From an uncultured Collinsella sp. (lineage in GTDB: Bacteria > Actinomycetota > Coriobacteriia > Coriobacteriales > Coriobacteriaceae): a DNA stretch of 8,743 nt. The notes beneath the pieces are model-generated. The model did no database searches. It was not told the origin of the DNA and saw only the letters and a program-made list of their open reading frames with translations. Where the stretch lies: positions 1-8,743 of the forward strand of contig CABTWP010000064.1 in assembly GCA_902488525.1 (NCBI GenBank). Reading direction: 5' to 3'. The translations under genes were made by a program, and so were the position numbers. Within the stretch, counting starts at the first letter, position 1. The number at the start of each line of letters is the position of its first letter. Below are positions 8,497 to 8,743 of this stretch, piece by piece.

Positions 8497-8739
8497 ATGA
8501 ACAGAAGGCATGTCAACGCGGCCATTACCGCGGGTTTGGCTCTGACGATGACGGTCGGCTCGGTGCCGCCGCAGGCGTTCGCCGAGATGATGCAGGGTGA
8601 TACTACCCAAGTCGTTGCCGAGCAAAGCGATGCGACGGGTGCGGCTGCCACGTCTGCGGACACCGGTCAGGCAACCTCGCAAGACCAGAGTGAAGACAAG
8701 ATCGCCTCTTCAGCCAGCACGTTGGCAAGGTCAAACTGA
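8497..8739 (+). CDS. N-terminus of a secreted or surface protein, probably frameshifted
   Basis: ATG 8497 follows GGGAGGA (8487-8493). The first 29 residues form a clear Sec signal peptide: basic MNRRH, a hydrophobic stretch (about 8-23), and a cleavage site AFA before Glu30. The mature part is rich in Ser, Thr, Ala, Gln and Asp and looks like the disordered lead segment of a large exported or wall-attached protein. As read, the frame stops at TGA 8737 after 80 residues, which is short for such a gene. One extra G after 8721 would give ...SASTVGKVKLNG and run on past the window end. A one-base deletion near 8719-8724, real or from sequencing, is therefore likely. If the stop is true, the product is a small secreted peptide. 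No enzymatic or binding domain is visible. Confidence 0.6.
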   Translation: MNRRHVNAAITAGLALTMTVGSVPPQAFAEMMQGDTTQVVAEQSDATGAAATSADTGQATSQDQSEDKIASSASTLARSN

Positions 8740-8743
8740 ACGG

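Overview
This window looks like core chromosome from a high-GC actinobacterium, most probably a gut coriobacterium of the Collinsella type. The basis is the strong preference for C- and G-ending codons, the acidic trigger factor, the order tig-clpP-clpX followed by valS-folC, and a closing gene for a small, Ser/Thr/Ala/Gln-rich exported protein. The genus is an inference from overall character, not from a database match.

Layout, all genes on the + strand. Positions 1-64 are the 3' part of a tRNA-Leu (anticodon TAG). After a weak hairpin and a candidate promoter come tig (trigger factor, TTG start at 156), a 163-bp gap with two inverted repeats, then clpP and clpX one base apart as an operon, closed by a strong intrinsic terminator (3668-3704). 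A 225-bp leader region precedes valS, and its last part is one long hairpin (3798-3910). valS is followed by a second hairpin of the same class in the opposite orientation (6642-6749), a small hairpin, and an intrinsic terminator just before the folC ribosome binding site. folC is followed by another long perfect-type hairpin (8264-8330) and the start of a secreted protein gene that seems to be broken by a one-base deletion near the window edge.

How the genes work together: trigger factor meets nascent chains at the ribosome, and ClpX with ClpP unfolds and degrades tagged or damaged proteins, so the first three genes form a protein quality-control block. valS and folC are housekeeping genes (valine charging, folate polyglutamylation) that are also neighbours in many Gram-positive bacteria.

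The most interesting signal is not in a gene. Two intergenic elements flank valS in inverted orientation. They share a 44-nt core (39 of 44 identical), and four of the five differences form two compensatory base-pair changes in a hairpin. Each core lies inside a long outer stem (25 bp perfect in one, 19 of 20 in the other) whose sequence is unrelated between the copies. That pattern points to a conserved structured RNA or a hairpin-type dispersed repeat. Other intergenic palindromes here (1531-1571, 8264-8330) resemble the outer stem without the core.
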